Shown here: positions 20,478-30,984 of the stretch, piece by piece
Position numbering within the stretch: position 1 is the stretch's first letter
Layout of the letters: the number at the start of each line of letters is the position of its first letter
Origin: Leguminivora glycinivorella
Lineage: Eukaryota; Arthropoda; Insecta; Lepidoptera; Tortricidae
Length of the DNA stretch: 64,000 bases
Reading direction: 5' to 3'
Assembly: GCF_023078275.1 (NCBI RefSeq)
Contig: NC_062978.1
Coordinates: 11,537,716 to 11,601,715 of the forward strand
Made by a program: the position numbers and the translations under genes
The notes under the pieces: model-generated
Seen by the model: the letters and a program-made list of their open reading frames with translations, nothing else
The model's database searches: none
What the model was told of the DNA's origin: nothing

Positions 20478-21169
20478 GTAAGTCCTAGTTTATACTTAGT
20501 TGTAAAAATTTGCATGGTAACAGGATCGGTGTTTATTTAGCCGACGGTTTCTTAATTTTTTGCAGGCTTGCCATGTTATCTGATTGAGTAACAAAATAAC
20601 AGAGATATAGACTAGTGTTTTAATAGATTAGGTACTAAAAGATCCTATTGATTTATAATAACTTTGGTGACTATCGATTTAGGAAAACTTTTGATTCAAT
20701 GCGGCATCGTATTTATTATTCAAAACATTTAAGTATTTCTGACCATAGCGGCGGTGCCACAACTAAATTGTTAAGCAACTATTTAAAGTGATTTAAAACA
20801 AAATACGTTTGAAATTTTAAACGACAATCACAAATAACTAGATTATTAACAGCATATTGCTATCGCACGAAATTCGCACTTCAAAGAACAAAGTAAAGGA
20901 TTTTTTTTTTAAATTCTAGTCTTCAGTTTCCTTTTTATATATGTAGGTATCACCAAAAAGAAAATATTTTCCTATAATTTGTCGGAAGTACTCGTATTGA
21001 CATTTGATAAAATATTTTCAGGTTTCCATTTTTCAAGCATGAAATTTTGACTCTTTACATTTCTATATTTATTTGCTTAGCCTGAAACATACTTCTTTCT
21101 CGTACTCTATATATTCGCTCTCTACACAATTTCCACTCAGTATATATCCGAAATCACTGGGACCCATAA

Positions 21170-21260
21170 ATCTGTAGCAGGTGCTACAGCAACACTTCCA
21201 AAATGTAATGGCGGTCGCACCGTAGCATTCCAGCTGCTACGAATCTTTCGTAGCACACCG
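21170..21260. repeat. GTAGCA/TGCTAC-rich hairpin patch
   Basis: Short inverted copies GTAGCAGGTGCTAC, CGTAGCATTCCAGCTGCTACG and TTCGTAGCA crowd into 90 bp. The patch can form nested small hairpins. Origin unknown. Confidence 0.35.
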
Positions 21261-21755
21261 GTTACAACATACAAAGCGGTTTTAGCGAAATAATATATGG
21301 TTTTCTATGTCTAAAGAGTCCATGGGCTTCAAGTGCAATAAGGACGTTTTAACCGAAATTCCAAAGGTTTTGTCCTTACTGTAGTTAAATTTAAGATGCA
21401 TTAGGACTGAAGAAGAAGATTTGTAGATGCATAAGGACTCTTTAAGTATGAATTACCACATATAATTGGGAACTGAAATGTTCTTGGGTGGCAACCATGT
21501 GCTAAAGGATGCAGCGAACATGCTTCTCAACAAGAGTATTAACGGCATAACTACTTTAAAGGTCTCTTGTGAGACATAAAAAAAAAGAAACCGAAACTCC
21601 AAATATTGCAGTGATAGGATGCTAGTAGTAGTTATAGGATACCATAACATAGTCGACTCCTACAAACCCATAGAAGGTAAGGAGGTGGTGAAATTCTTAA
21701 CCCATTACCACACGGGAATCGCAAAAGGGACACTTATTTTTCACGCAAGGATAAA

Positions 21756-21896
21756 GGTACTGTTACACGGACAACACAATTGCCAGCAATTCACACACCA
21801 TTGCCGCGTTTGCCCCATAGTTAGTTGGTGCGTATTGAACAAACGCGGCAATGGTATGTGAATTGCTGGCAATTGTGTTGCCCGTGTAACAGCACC
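21756..21896. mobile_element. Palindromic MITE, 57-bp arms
   Basis: The arm CTGTTACACGG, ACAACACAATTGCCAGCAAT, TCACACACCATTGCCGCG, TTTG (21756-21812) returns as its complement at 21840-21896 with about three mismatches, around a 27-bp loop. No protein frame. It is a typical short foldback MITE; a transcript would be a miRNA-like hairpin. Confidence 0.75.
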
Positions 21897-22769
21897 GTTA
21901 GACTTGAAGAGTATTTTCATTTCATTGGAATAATTATATCAACACGTCGTCGTAGGTACAGTCAACAACACAGTTGTAAATACGAAGTGCCAAAAGTATG
22001 TATACGCACCTTAATGTACAGGCAATAAAGTTCTGTGACTGATGAGATGACGTCTGATAGAGATATATGAAAGAAAAAGACATGCTGCGCCGACACCAAG
22101 TAATTGGATAAGGGCAAGCGAATGATGATTTAGTTATTTAAAATATTAACTTGAAATATGTAATTGAACAAAATCTAACAGTGGTATATAGCGAGGTTAA
22201 AATTACCTAACTGTAATTTTATCCTATTTAAACGAAATTACCTAATAATTAAACTTTACAAACTTAATTTTCTTTTGAAACATACTTTGATAATTACTCG
22301 CACATCATATTTGTTTCACGTGAAAAGCAGCAGGTGACAAAACAAAACTACTTTACTGTATAATTTAGCATTATCCTACAAATAAATGAGATAAGACTTG
22401 TAAGGCGAATAACTCACTATTTCTAAAGTTTCTAAATAGTTGTATACTTAATAAATAATAAGCACCCATGTATAAATTAAAGGAAAACTTGATTTTTTGT
22501 AAATTACATTTATTTCATGTTTTAGTGTGACTATTTAAAAATAGAAATAAAAATATTTTCTATGAAAGTAATTTAATTGGTTCCTAGATTTATAAAACAT
22601 TGGTTTACATATTTTATATTCTAAGTGTATTTCTCAAGTAAAGTTGCCTAAAGGTTACTAAATTACAAATCAGTAGTAATTTCACAAGCTTTTCGGCACA
22701 AGTTTTTTTATGCTATTTTGCCAGACCTGAAATTATAATCATTTGTGGCTAACAAATAGTATGGCATTG
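21897..22769. other. No gene seen
   Basis: AT-rich intronic DNA. No repeat family or splice-supported exon recognised. Confidence 0.4.
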
Positions 22770-22899
22770 TTATTCATCAACGTCCAGTAAAGTTATGAAG
22801 CCGATAAAAATCATTTGTCCCTCTCCGACTTATTGGTGTAACAGAAAGAGACAAACGATGTATTACGGCTTGCTAACTTTAGTGAACATTTATGAATAA
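22770..22899. mobile_element. Palindromic element R (copy 1, 130 bp)
   Basis: TTATTCATCAACGTCC...AGTAAAGTTATGAAGCC at the left is mirrored by GGCTTGCTAACTTTAGTGA...TTTATGAATAA at the right, with CATTTGTCCCTCTCC in the arms. It has exactly the same length as 57310-57439 but opposite loop orientation and more decay. Class unknown. Confidence 0.7.
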
Positions 22900-23928
22900 T
22901 AAGTCTTATACCAGGCGTTGCGATAGGGACGGCCTGATGTTTTATCATTAACTACCTGTTAGCACACTAAAAATATACCACAGTATCTTATCTACATACA
23001 AGAGTTGTTGTAGAAACTGCCGCTGTCTGGGATATTCAGAGCTGACCTCGTACTCGTATATTAGCCCCGGTTAGTTTATGCAGTGGACGCCTGCCAATTT
23101 TATTATATTATGAGTTAACTAGTTTTTTAGGCTGGGCTGCTGAATAGGAACACAATTTTGATGGTAGCTATGCTGTAATTATTATAGATTTGATAACCTT
23201 AATACGTATTTTTTTGTTAATATTTTTATTTAAGTACTTACATGCATATTACTAAGGAACAAATGAAACTATTTTATTAAAAAGGTATTGTTTTAGTTCG
23301 GTTTTTTAAGTAGTTACACTACTATGTATAAATTATAAACATCGTCGCCACCGGTGGACGTGGTCGCTTTTTCTTTCGTGTATGATACCAATTCAGTTTA
23401 TATCTATCTTGTTTACGAATAACCCGAAATAGGCATGCATCGGTCACAATTCATTTAACTTCCTCGCAATATCGAATACTAGAAACTGTACAAATGTTAG
23501 TGAGCTTAATATTCCGCTTTATAAAGTAATCAAACTCTGGATTTTTTAAACTATAATTCATGTTGTACGATAAAAATATACCAAGAGCCATACCAAATTT
23601 CCAAATTCTATTATGATAATTATGTAAATAGACCAAAGAATATTATCATTCTGAATACAAAATTATGTTAATCTTAAAACAGTCGCATTACAGAAACTAC
23701 GTAAGAAACGTTTCCACATGACCATATCGAAATATACCACTATATATGCTGATATTTATCGTTCATCGTAACGGCATGCGCCGTGTGAAAATATGTAAAA
23801 CAAATAGTACTAGCAAAAGATTTATTGAGAGACCCATCGTGTTTCCATTTACAAATTCGAAAAGAAAACGTGCAAACAAATGTGGAATTGGAAGCAACGG
23901 TGACCGCGGAATCCATTTGGTTCTAGGG
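22900..23928. other. No gene seen; ends in a target duplication
   Basis: AT-rich; short frames on both strands near 23450-23960 overlap and lack domains. The last bases, TTCTAGGG at 23921-23928, are the left target copy of the hAT-type element that follows. Confidence 0.45.
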
Positions 23929-24121
23929 TAGGGTTGCCATAAGTACGTAAAACGAGGCAACTTTGAAAAATTTCGTTTTAGTCTGACTGTAATTTCATTA
24001 GAGATTTTCTATAGTAGATTTAAAAGAACATAAAGTGATCTAACTAGGTATATAAACAGTTTCAGTCAAAAATGGAAATAAATAAAATAAATCAAATATA
24101 AATAAATATTACAGGACATTT

Positions 24122-24180
24122 TTACACAGATTGACTGAGTCCCAAAGTAAGCTCAAGAAGGTTTGAATACCATCAAACTG
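24122..24180 (-). repeat. SINE family D 3' remnant
   Basis: TTTACACAGATTGACTGAGT, then AAGCTCAAGAAGG, is the reverse complement of the 3' end of the SINE at 19238-19462, with changes. Confidence 0.45.
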
Positions 24181-24451
24181 GGGGTCCCACTGGGATCTCA
24201 TCAAATTTTTCTGTACCCATCCAGGTTACCCGTATACAGACGTCAACCGGAACAAGAGTTATATTTATTTTTATTGAGTAAGAGGGAAGAGATTTGTTGA
24301 TCGGTTTACAAGGAAATAGAACTTCAGAAGGAAAACCCACTTAAATAAAATCACAAGCATAACCTATAGTATGTGGGTAATATATAAGGTTCGGTGCGGG
24401 GTGACATAAGTATGTACAATAATTTGATAAACATTTAATTAAATGCTTGAT

Positions 24452-25254
24452 ATTTAAAGTCACACACAGGTCGAACGCGATTAATTAACATTATTTTACC
24501 TTTTTTCCCAACGTTTCGGCCAGGTTGCACTGGCCGTGGTCGCGGAAGACTGACGTCCCAGCAAAGTGTCACCGGAGATGTAAACAACACAAAACTACCC
24601 GATATTAATTTATATAAATGTTCGGGGTAGACAAATAAATATAATCTACCCGCTTTTAGTTATTGTTTATTTCCCACCGCACGACACACAGCACTCACAA
24701 CATCCGCGCACTGGTCCGAAGATAGATCTTTTGGTTTGAACATTTGAATCACTGGTCCCCATGTTGGCGATAATCTATACCCGTCTTCCCTGTTAAAGTT
24801 TTTAGGATATTTTTTAATTTCGATCGCCTCCCTCACAATCCGGGGATAATAGTGTCGCTCGGTGGAAAGAACTTTGGGTTTGTGTAGCTCAATCCAGTGA
24901 TTCGTTTCCGCAGTAAGCAAGTGCTCGGCGATTGCAGATTTGTGTATATGGCGATTTTTAACTGCCGCTATGTGTTCCTTCACCCTCTCTTGAACGCTTG
25001 AAGGAACACATTCCTTCAAACCAAAAGATCTATCTTCGACCAGCTAGTGTGTGTTCGTGCGCGAAATTCTAAAAGCGGGTAGATTATATTTATTTGGAAC
25101 ATTTATATAAATTAATATCGGGTATGTTACATCCGGTAATCGTCGTTCGACCACTGTGCAACCTGGTGAAACTTTAAAAATAATGTTAATTAATCGCGTT
25201 CGACCTGTGTGTGACTTTAAATATGTGTACAAAGCGCGAGAACTTAAAGTGTTA
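24452..25254 (-). mobile_element. Truncated Penelope-like element with 12-bp duplication
   Basis: Flanked by exact copies of TAAATGCTTGAT (24440-24451, 25255-25266). Reads on the minus strand: a partial ORF (24660-25019), then a terminal segment. The outer 24452-24657 is repeated in inverted, shortened form at about 25060-25220 (GTCACACACAGGTCGAACGC against GCGTTCGACCTGTGTGTGAC; ACCCGATATTAATTTATATA on the inner side). A terminal repeat with an inverted partner at the other end is typical of Penelope-like elements. It landed inside the hAT-type element. Confidence 0.8.
24660..25019 (-). pseudogene. Penelope-like ORF, C-terminal (GIY-YIG side) fragment
   Basis: A 119-codon frame contains RVKEHIAAVKNRHIHKSAIA, EHLLTAETNHWIEL, KVLSTERHYYPRIVREAIEI and PKNFNREDGYRLSPTW, in the order found in the C-terminal GIY-YIG endonuclease portion of Penelope-like polyproteins. 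The reverse transcriptase core is absent and the N-terminal side runs into the inverted terminal segment, so this is a truncated remnant. The frame itself is intact to its stop, which suggests a fairly recent insertion. Function in this copy is lost. Confidence 0.75.
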
Positions 25255-25374
25255 TAAATGCTTGATTTCAAGCAGGGAACTTATACGTATACTACGTCCC
25301 TGAAAAAAATGTAGATATTACAATTATATTTTTCACGGGGACACCGGGACATATATGGCAACCCTATTCTAGGG

Positions 25375-26236
25375 TCGCGTCGAAAAATAAGTAAACTGGG
25401 AAAATGGGCAACCGTAGTTCGACACAATGCAAAGGGTAGGCTATCACTGTCCCGGGAACTAATTGTGGTTAAACGGTGGTTCACTTGTGTGCGTGCGAGG
25501 GTTAATTTGAAAATAAATGATCTTCAAATTTAGAGGTAGTTTCCTGATGAGTATATTCTGTACAATGTACCTACTGGAACTAATTAGAATCATAAGTCAT
25601 ATACATAATATATTTCGTTAACCATTACATATTATGTACGTCATAATTGGCAAAGAAAAAGTAAGCAAAAAAATAGCATTAAACTTCTAACAAGCGAGAG
25701 TTCAAAAAACTTATATTAAATCTTAAGTAATATTATAAGTTGACAAGTTTTCATATTTTGTTATTTTATCATACATCTATATACTCGTACCTCAGAATTT
25801 ATTAAAGTCTCGAGCCCAGCATCGCGACTAGATTTTTAATGAAAATTTTTGTTCGTCTGAATAAATAAAAAACTAATCAATGTGCTCGCTCAGTCATGAT
25901 ATTGTTAAAATTAAAAAGTAGTTGTCATATTTTTAACTTGATTTACTAATTTACCTACGGTCTGCAGTTAGTTTTTGTTGAGCGATTTAAAAAAAACTCC
26001 GGCATCGAATCTGAATTTTTTATTTTTTATTATACCGTTCTTGAATGTCCAGCAGCGGAACACCATTATAGGCTATTAAAATAGTATTTCATACAATTGT
26101 GATATAATACAAAGCTTTTCAGTCGAATACCATGTTTAGGCCACGAAGCTTGCTGAGTGGCCTAATAGTACGGTACGAGATTGAAAAGCTTAATTATATC
26201 ACTACAATAATCTTATACTTTTCAATTCTTGTATAT

Positions 26237-26267
<31 letters not shown>

Positions 26268-26435
26268 TATATATATTTATTTTGTATAACGAATATTATG
26301 TGGGGGTTTTTGGGGGTATATTACTTTTTCTATGAGTCATCATTTTCATCATCAATGGACGAAAAATATCATCATTCAAGTTAAAATTAATGTTAATAGG
26401 TTCACCGTTGTATCAACATCGAATTACCTAGCAAC
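25375..26435. other. No gene seen; TTTA microsatellite
   Basis: AT-rich with (ATTT)n at about 26227-26268. No exon or transposon end recognised. The last 8 bases are the left target copy of the next element. Confidence 0.45.
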
Positions 26436-26934
26436 TAGGGATGTACCGACTAGTCGCCGACTAGTCGGGAAAGCCGACTATCCGGCTACATTTGTAGTCG
26501 GCGAGTAGTCGGCGACTAGTCGGCAAAAAGGGCCGATTAGTCGGCACTTTATAAGTGACAGAAAAACAGTACAAACACAAATGAACAGCTGATATTGTTG
26601 TATTATGAACCTATTCGTTATGCCTTTGTTAGTCAAAAGAACAATAATTGTCCTACCTAGGACTATCGGTTTCATAGGCAGAATTCCTGCCCACTAAGCC
26701 AAACCGATTGTTATCAATGGAAATTTTATATCTATATTCTCATTGACATTTGAACCTGTAAAAAATAATGAAGAGCGTTAACAAAGGACCAATTTCATAC
26801 AAAAATTCTGGTGAATTAGTCGAAACTTATGTTCTGGCCGACTAGCCGACTAGTCGGCCGACTAATCGGCCACCCAAGCGCCGACTAGTCGGTAGTCGGC
26901 CTAGTCGGCCAAATCAAAAGTCGGTACATCCCTA
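26436..26934. mobile_element. hAT-type MITE rich in CGACTAGTCGG palindromes
   Basis: Inverted ends TAGGGATGTACCGACT / AGTCGGTACATCCCTA and an exact 8-bp duplication CTAGCAAC (26428-26435, 26935-26942) place it in the hAT superfamily. Both subterminal regions carry many overlapping copies of CCGACTAGTCGG-type palindromes, while the middle is AT-rich. No transposase. The palindromes are likely subterminal binding sites for a hAT transposase encoded elsewhere. Confidence 0.9.
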
Positions 26935-26942
26935 CTAGCAAC

Positions 26943-27663
26943 CAATTGTTTGTAATAACCGTCTCTGATTGATCGATAACGCGATAGATTAAAAAAAATG
27001 TGTTTCAGATGCAGAAAAATTTGTCAGGTATCGCAAATTAGTATAGAACTTGCGTGAAGTTCTATTTTTGAATTTTTTTCAGGTAACTAAAGTGAAGTGT
27101 AATGAAATATTATAGTTGACTAAGTGTCAAAGACTATCCAACACTGAAAAGTTGGCACATATAGTTTAGTCTGTGGTGTCCTAATTGACAGATTAAAATC
27201 GACGAGTAGAAAAAAAAGTTTTTCAACTGTTTAATAACGTACATCTTCTTCTTCTCGTGTCGATGGTCTCAAACTGTGCGGGCCCAAAAGGTAGCGACAT
27301 TTATCGCCCTTCGTACTATAAATACTCTTTTATCGTATAAAATGTATTATTAAAAACTCAAAGATTTTTAATACTGATGCCAATTAAGTTATGTATATGG
27401 CTTTCAGTTCCAAACCAATGAGCTGAAACATAAAATTTATGCCTAATTAATCTAGCATAAAAGAAATATAAATAGCTGCACTGAAATTGTTAACAATTTT
27501 GTTTCAATTTTAGTGAGAATCGAATATTCGAGAATGAATTTAACTGTATTACAAATTTTAATGTGAAAGAAAAATTAATTGAATTTACGGATCGGCATGA
27601 TGGTATTCATTCAAGCCAAACATGCGTGCCTGAAACAACGAACTGCGAGGGAAACATTTTACC
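26943..27663. other. No gene seen
   Basis: AT-rich. 27241-27305 (TCGTGTCGATGGTCTCAAAC, GTGCGGGCCCAAAA) has a GC content unlike its surroundings and may be a repeat fragment. A 61-codon frame overlapping the next repeat is not a gene. Confidence 0.35.
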
Positions 27664-27807
27664 CGACGTAGCCGAAATGCAATCGTCCACGCTAGACGCC
27701 GACAGAAATGCAGTCTCGCTCTGTCGCGGCAATACGCAAAAGCGATAGAGATAGATAGCTACGAATAAGATATTATCATGAGAGTTTGTGCATTTGGCTA
27801 CGTACCC
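27664..27807. mobile_element. MITE-like element with CGTAGCCGAA ends (copy 2)
   Basis: Left GACGTAGCCGAAATGCA and right TGCATTTGGCTACGTACCC are inverted. The core CTCGCTCTGTCGCG, AATACGCAAAAGCGATAGAG, ATAGATAGCTACGA parallels 1466-1618. Confidence 0.6.
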
Positions 27808-28003
27808 ATCAGACATCGCTATTATTTCGCGAAACGAATCGAATATTGTATTTAAATAATATAAAACGTTTTGTAGCCTGCGTAGTATATCTTATAGTAT
27901 TATGTAGCTAAGTAGGAACTAAGTTTTGCAAAGTTCGTCTGCTAGTCTACTTCATATCAGCAGAAGTGTCCATAATTACTTTCTAAGAAGCATATATTGT
28001 AAA

Positions 28004-28404
28004 TGTCAAAACTCCAAGTGTTTGTGAACAAATGCTTGAGGCAGATCCTACGTATCTTTTGGCCTAACTGGATCACAAACGCCCACTTATGGAGAATAAC
28101 TGGACAAGCACCCGTACAAGAAGAAATACAGACGCGGAAATGGCATTGGATTGGACACATGCTCAGAAAACCTGATACCCACCTATCCAAAATGGCCCTC
28201 ACCTGGAATGTATCCGGAAAGCGCAAACCATGCCGTCCTAAATCGACCTGGCGTCGTTCGGTTCAGCAGGAGCTCAGGGTGCTAGACATGGGGTGGGAGG
28301 AGGTCACTCAAACTACCCAAGACCGGAGTAAATGGAGAAATATGATTCGAGCCCTACACCCCAGCAGAGGGTAACAGGATGTAAAAAGAAGAAGAAGAAG
28401 AGAC
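28004..28404 (+). mobile_element. 5'-truncated RTE-type LINE insertion
   Basis: Flanked by exact 10-bp copies of ATATTGTAAA (27994-28003, 28405-28414) and ending in a (GAA)n-type tail after the stop at 28372-28374. The frame holds VFVNKCLRQILRIFWPN, RKWHWIGHMLRKP and RPKSTWRRSV, the C-terminal end of RTE-clade reverse transcriptase ORFs. Only about 120 residues remain; the catalytic YADD region is missing. The apparent ATG at 28003 takes its first base from the target copy, so it is an accident of insertion. The intact frame and exact duplication point to a young copy. Confidence 0.85.
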
Positions 28405-28414
28405 ATATTGTAAA

Positions 28415-29639
28415 AGTTTTAATGCATGTACTAAAGTGGCTTTACCTACACAGAAAGGCCTGTATCCGCTCCAGTAATTTTAACAAAAATGTGATAAATT
28501 AGTATTTTTGCACATTAATTATAATGAACTTTTTCCTGTAGCAAAACAACTTACTTTTAAATATTTAAATATACGAAAGTCATAGGGAGACTCTTCATTA
28601 AGAGTAATCACGATAACTATATTAACATAAGTATAGAAAAACAAGTTTATACATGACTCAATAAAGTTTAACTGTTTTGGTTACATACTTTACAAAACCT
28701 TTGTGGTACTTACAAGAATTAAAACGATTGTCTTCTTAACTAATTGTTTCATTCTAAATCGCCACGTAGATGGCTCAAGAGATTTCAGACGAGGCGATTA
28801 GCCAGTTCACTGACGTGACCGAGCCTAGGCTTACTTTGGATTAACAACGTCGCTTGACAGTTACAGCTGCTAGACTTCACAAGGTCGCTTTACAACACTA
28901 ACATGTCTATAAGTACCATAAGAGTTTTGAATGATTCACGGTTATTTTCATTAGGAATTTAAATTAAAAAGGTAATCACGGTTTATATCCCGGTCAATAT
29001 AAGTCTCATGTTTCCCATAGACAATTAGACATATAAAATATAGACCAAGGGTATAAAGCAGGATCTAAATAACCTAATGTTGTCCCGTATCATCGCATGA
29101 AGTATATCATAATACTGAACGAGAGACATAAAGTTCACTCTTCTAGGTTTTCAATCAGTACCGTGGGACCGCTTTTTGTTTAAATTTTACGAGAATTTTT
29201 TATGCGACTTTTTGGTGAGCTATCAGCCAATAATATATGTATTGTCTTAACATTAATTTACATAAATTACGTACCAACATATTACAAAACATTGTCAACT
29301 TCAAAAACGTTTCAAATGTTTCAACTAACTTTGAGTTACAGGACAGTTGTAAGATACCGCACATAAAAAGTAGTAAAATATTATTTTCATTCACATCGAG
29401 TAATTGCGACAGTATCTCGGGAATACTGGCAACATTTAACGCAGAGCTTCGGTGAAGTCCACACTTAAAAGTTTTTACAGTTCTTCAATTTATTTTAAAA
29501 CAAATTTTTTTGTTTACCAAAATTGCACTTTGTATTATAGCCCCAAAACAATAGGCACTCCAGATACTAGTATATAATTATATATAGTCCTCCTCAGCGA
29601 TTTCGGTGACGGCTACCTCAGCAACTATGGATTACGCCT
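28415..29639. other. No gene seen
   Basis: AT-rich intronic DNA. Overlapping 64- and 72-codon frames near 29200-29455 lie on opposite strands and have no domain or splice support. Confidence 0.4.
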
Positions 29640-29990
29640 TTTATAGGCTCTAATATGGCTGGCCAGGCCGAACTTCGTCTTAAAGACTCTGGCAAGTGCT
29701 ACAATAGTGTTGGCCAGAGGTATTGTATGCATATACGTAGGAGGGCTTCGGTCTGTCTTTGCGTTGCTGACGTCCAACGCTGTGCCGTTTGAGCACACAT
29801 CATCAGATGCTGACCGCCATGCTTCCGCTTACCGTCCACCAATTCAGAGTAAAATACAGTTTTAGGCAAGCGGCCGTCATCCATACGAAGGGAAGGGACA
29901 TGCCCACACCACCTTAGCTGCCGCTGCATTAATAGAGCCTCCATAACCATAGAGTCCGGAACGACGCAGTACCTTCAGAATTCGAAACTC
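29640..29990 (-). pseudogene. Decayed LINE reverse-transcriptase C-terminus
   Basis: The minus strand reads ALLMQRQLRWCGHV, then DGRLPKTVFYSEL and GKRKHGGQ, then farther on FKTKFGLASHIRAYKR, a degraded C-terminal zinc-finger-like end (SHxRAH type). These are C-terminal hallmarks of LINE polyproteins (CR1/L2-like by memory). A one-base shift precedes MVMEAL, and the frame after GGQ is broken. It is much older than the copy at 28004. Confidence 0.65.
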
Positions 29991-30634
29991 TAACTCCAGA
30001 TATACACCTAATAAGGTAGTCATGTCGCCCTTCTTTATGTACATAAGTATATTTGATATTTATACATATAATCTGAGCAAAGTTATTAGTGTTATTTCAC
30101 ACATATAACGCAAAATCTAGACCTACGAGTAACTATGGAAACGTTCGCTTCGGGTTCTCTATTTAGCGTTGTAACGTTAAAACTGTCACGTAAATTCATA
30201 CGTGCAAACATGTCCCAAGAGCATTATTATTTTTACACTACGCTTGTTTTCAGACACAATCCAAATAGCAGCTTATTTACGACTTCCTGCTTCGCTCTGT
30301 TAGCGCTATGCATTGAAAATGTTTCGGATAGTGATGACCCTACGCCGTTATTATGTCAAAAAGTTGGAAATAAAGTGTAGCAGCTAGCAAGTGTCCGAAG
30401 TTGGCCAACGAAACCACCGGTTTAAAGTTGGCACTGAAACAATTTCGACATTTATACTATTATGTAGTATTTCTGCAGTCTGCTACAGCCTTTTAGGCAG
30501 TTTACAGCTTGAATATTTCAATTTATTTCGTTAATTCTAATTATGATAGTAATAGTAGTACTCAGTACTATTATTAATATTAGTACGTTTTATTTTATCT
30601 TAAAACCGGGGGGGGGGATCCTAAGATCCTCCAG

Positions 30635-30853
30635 CTATTCAGGAGATTCGACCATCTGGCTGGCTGGTAGCTCTCTGAAGTCCTTTGGCACCAAGTAACC
30701 TGCTCCAATGTTCTTCATTTTTTGTACGGCGAGGGCGTGATATTCACACATTAGACGTCTGACGGTCTCTTTCTTTATCAGCAGAGTTTTAATGAACACC
30801 AATTTCCGAGTTATCAACCCAAAACTGAACTGTAAAAATCTCAAGATGCTCAT
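30635..30853 (-). CDS. Small ORF, 72 codons, function unknown
   Basis: Starts MSILRFLQFSFGLITRKLV and ends ASQMVESPE with TAG. The composition is protein-like: a hydrophobic N-terminal third, then a basic region KKETVRRLMCEYHALAVQKM and a mixed tail, without low complexity. I recognise no family. It lies inside the inferred intron on the opposite strand, followed by a G tract (30608-30617) and preceded by a 56-bp tandem duplication. It could be an intronless nested gene, a retrocopy or chance. Weak candidate. Confidence 0.22.
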   Translation of the reverse strand: MSILRFLQFSFGLITRKLVFIKTLLIKKETVRRLMCEYHALAVQKMKNIGAGYLVPKDFRELPASQMVESPE

Positions 30854-30872
30854 TTAATGACGTGAAAGAGTG

Positions 30873-30984
30873 GCACTAATTGTCAAAAATACAGATAACA
30901 ATTTTGACATGTCGAACAGCATTTATAAGCACTAATTATCAAAAATACAGATAACAATTTTGACATGTCGAACAGCATTTATAA
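30873..30984. repeat. Tandem duplication, 56 bp x 2
   Basis: Units 30873-30928 and 30929-30984 (GCACTAATTRTCAAAAATAC, AGATAACAATTTTGACATG, TCGAACAGCATTTATAA) differ at one base. Near identity implies recent duplication. Within each unit TTGTCAAAA and TTTTGACA can pair. Confidence 0.85.

Larger units (their letters stand above)
23929..25366. mobile_element. hAT-type nonautonomous element with 8-bp duplication
   Basis: Begins TAGGGTTGCCATA and ends, inverted, TATGGCAACCCTA. The exact octamer TTCTAGGG lies at 23921-23928 and 25367-25374. Inverted ends starting TAGGG with an 8-bp duplication are diagnostic of the hAT superfamily. No hAT transposase frame is present. Inside are a SINE D remnant (24122-24180) and a complete Penelope-like insertion (24452-25254), so the original element was about 620 bp or less. 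Confidence 0.85.

Noticed and set aside
24500..24560. Hammerhead ribozyme in the Penelope-like copy at 24452-25254
   Set aside because: A GGCC stem followed by GAAACG is present on the minus strand, but no CTGANGA box precedes it, so the core is incomplete.
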